From: Polynucleobacter sp.
GTDB lineage: Bacteria > Pseudomonadota > Gammaproteobacteria > Burkholderiales > Burkholderiaceae
Reading direction: 5' to 3'
Length of the DNA: 57,579 nucleotides
NCBI GenBank assembly: GCA_030696845.1
Contig: JAUYRJ010000047.1
Location: 1 to 57,579, forward strand
Part shown: positions 57,441 through 57,579 of the stretch, in pieces
How positions within the stretch are numbered: position 1 is the first letter of the stretch
Layout: each line of letters opens with the position of its first letter
Position numbers and translations under genes: made by a program
The notes under the pieces: model-generated
What the model was told of the DNA's origin: nothing
The model's input: only the letters and a program-made list of their open reading frames with translations
Databases searched by the model: none

Positions 57441-57579
57441 TTACTTCGCTAAAAATCCAGCTTCAGTCATTAATTGCTTATGCAATGCGGCATTCTGATC
57501 GAGCCACTTATCGAACTCTTTACCGGTCATGAAGGTCTGGTTGAACGCACCGTCAGCCATGAACTTCTTCCACTCGGGA
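57441..57579 (-). CDS. tctC: TctC substrate-binding protein, C-terminal end (5' part beyond window)
   Basis: The minus-strand frame is open to the right edge and ends at TAA 57441-57443. The visible C-terminus (WKKFMADGAFNQTFMTGKEF, then a helix ending AGFLAK) is typical of the tripartite tricarboxylate transporter receptor. Only about 45 residues are visible. Position directly upstream of tctB and tctA supports the assignment. The ligand is probably a di- or tricarboxylate. Confidence 0.85.
   Translation of the reverse strand, partial: PEWKKFMADGAFNQTFMTGKEFDKWLDQNAALHKQLMTEAGFLAK

Overview
The window looks like a chromosomal segment of a small-genome betaproteobacterium of the Burkholderiaceae, most probably Polynucleobacter or a close relative. 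This is inference from gene content: Bug/TctC solute receptors with TctA and TctB, the block trxB / ftsK-lolA-serS-tRNA-Ser, an H+-pyrophosphatase, DUF2244, PCu(A)C, KatG, and very tight packing with convergent genes that share stop codons. No mobile element, CRISPR array or integrase was recognised. The only phage-flavoured genes are a lone DUF1376 gene and a holin-like membrane protein.

Layout. 1-4171: sugar-acid or hydroxy-acid catabolism (dehydrogenase tail, enolase-superfamily enzyme, Bug receptor, UxaA-family dehydratase). 4358-8846: cbpA-cbpM, an APC permease and a Uup-type ABC-F protein. 8982-12347: ompW under two perfect FNR-type boxes, a FAD-dependent dehydrogenase and an aldo-keto reductase. 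12428-17008: small housekeeping and orphan genes (GNAT, YaeQ, PIN protein, luciferase-like monooxygenase, DUF1653, SlyX, class V aminotransferase, a small membrane protein). 17074-18934: umuD-umuC behind a LexA box. 19074-24447: envelope genes (holin-like protein, AsmA, lipocalin, SYLF protein, glycine-zipper lipoprotein), a histidine phosphatase and the DUF1376 gene. 25214-27413: katG with a strong terminator.

27525-33488 holds two hypothetical/regulatory genes and a signalling block: a membrane HD-GYP protein, then a periplasmic binding protein whose stop overlaps the start of a CHASE4-like/PAS/GGDEF/EAL protein. 33831-36685: a photolyase/cryptochrome and an AT-rich outer-membrane barrel gene. 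36969-41437: tRNA-Ser(CGA), serS, lolA, ftsK. 41476-50935: trxB, hppA divergent from ppa, nadE, glnB, a RodZ-like protein, an orphan FixJ-type regulator and ilvD. 51027-53221: an M23 peptidase facing three tandem bactofilins. 53371-55193: a copper-associated group (PCu(A)C, DUF2244, DsrE-like, DUF2946). 55247-57579: a tctC-tctB-tctA operon, cut by the right edge, with a hairpin between tctC and tctB.

The most interesting items for follow-up are the binding-protein/GGDEF-EAL couple, the paired FNR boxes of ompW, the bactofilin/M23 block, the phage-like gene that runs antisense into its neighbour, several candidate small ORFs, and the run of convergent gene pairs that share or overlap stop codons.
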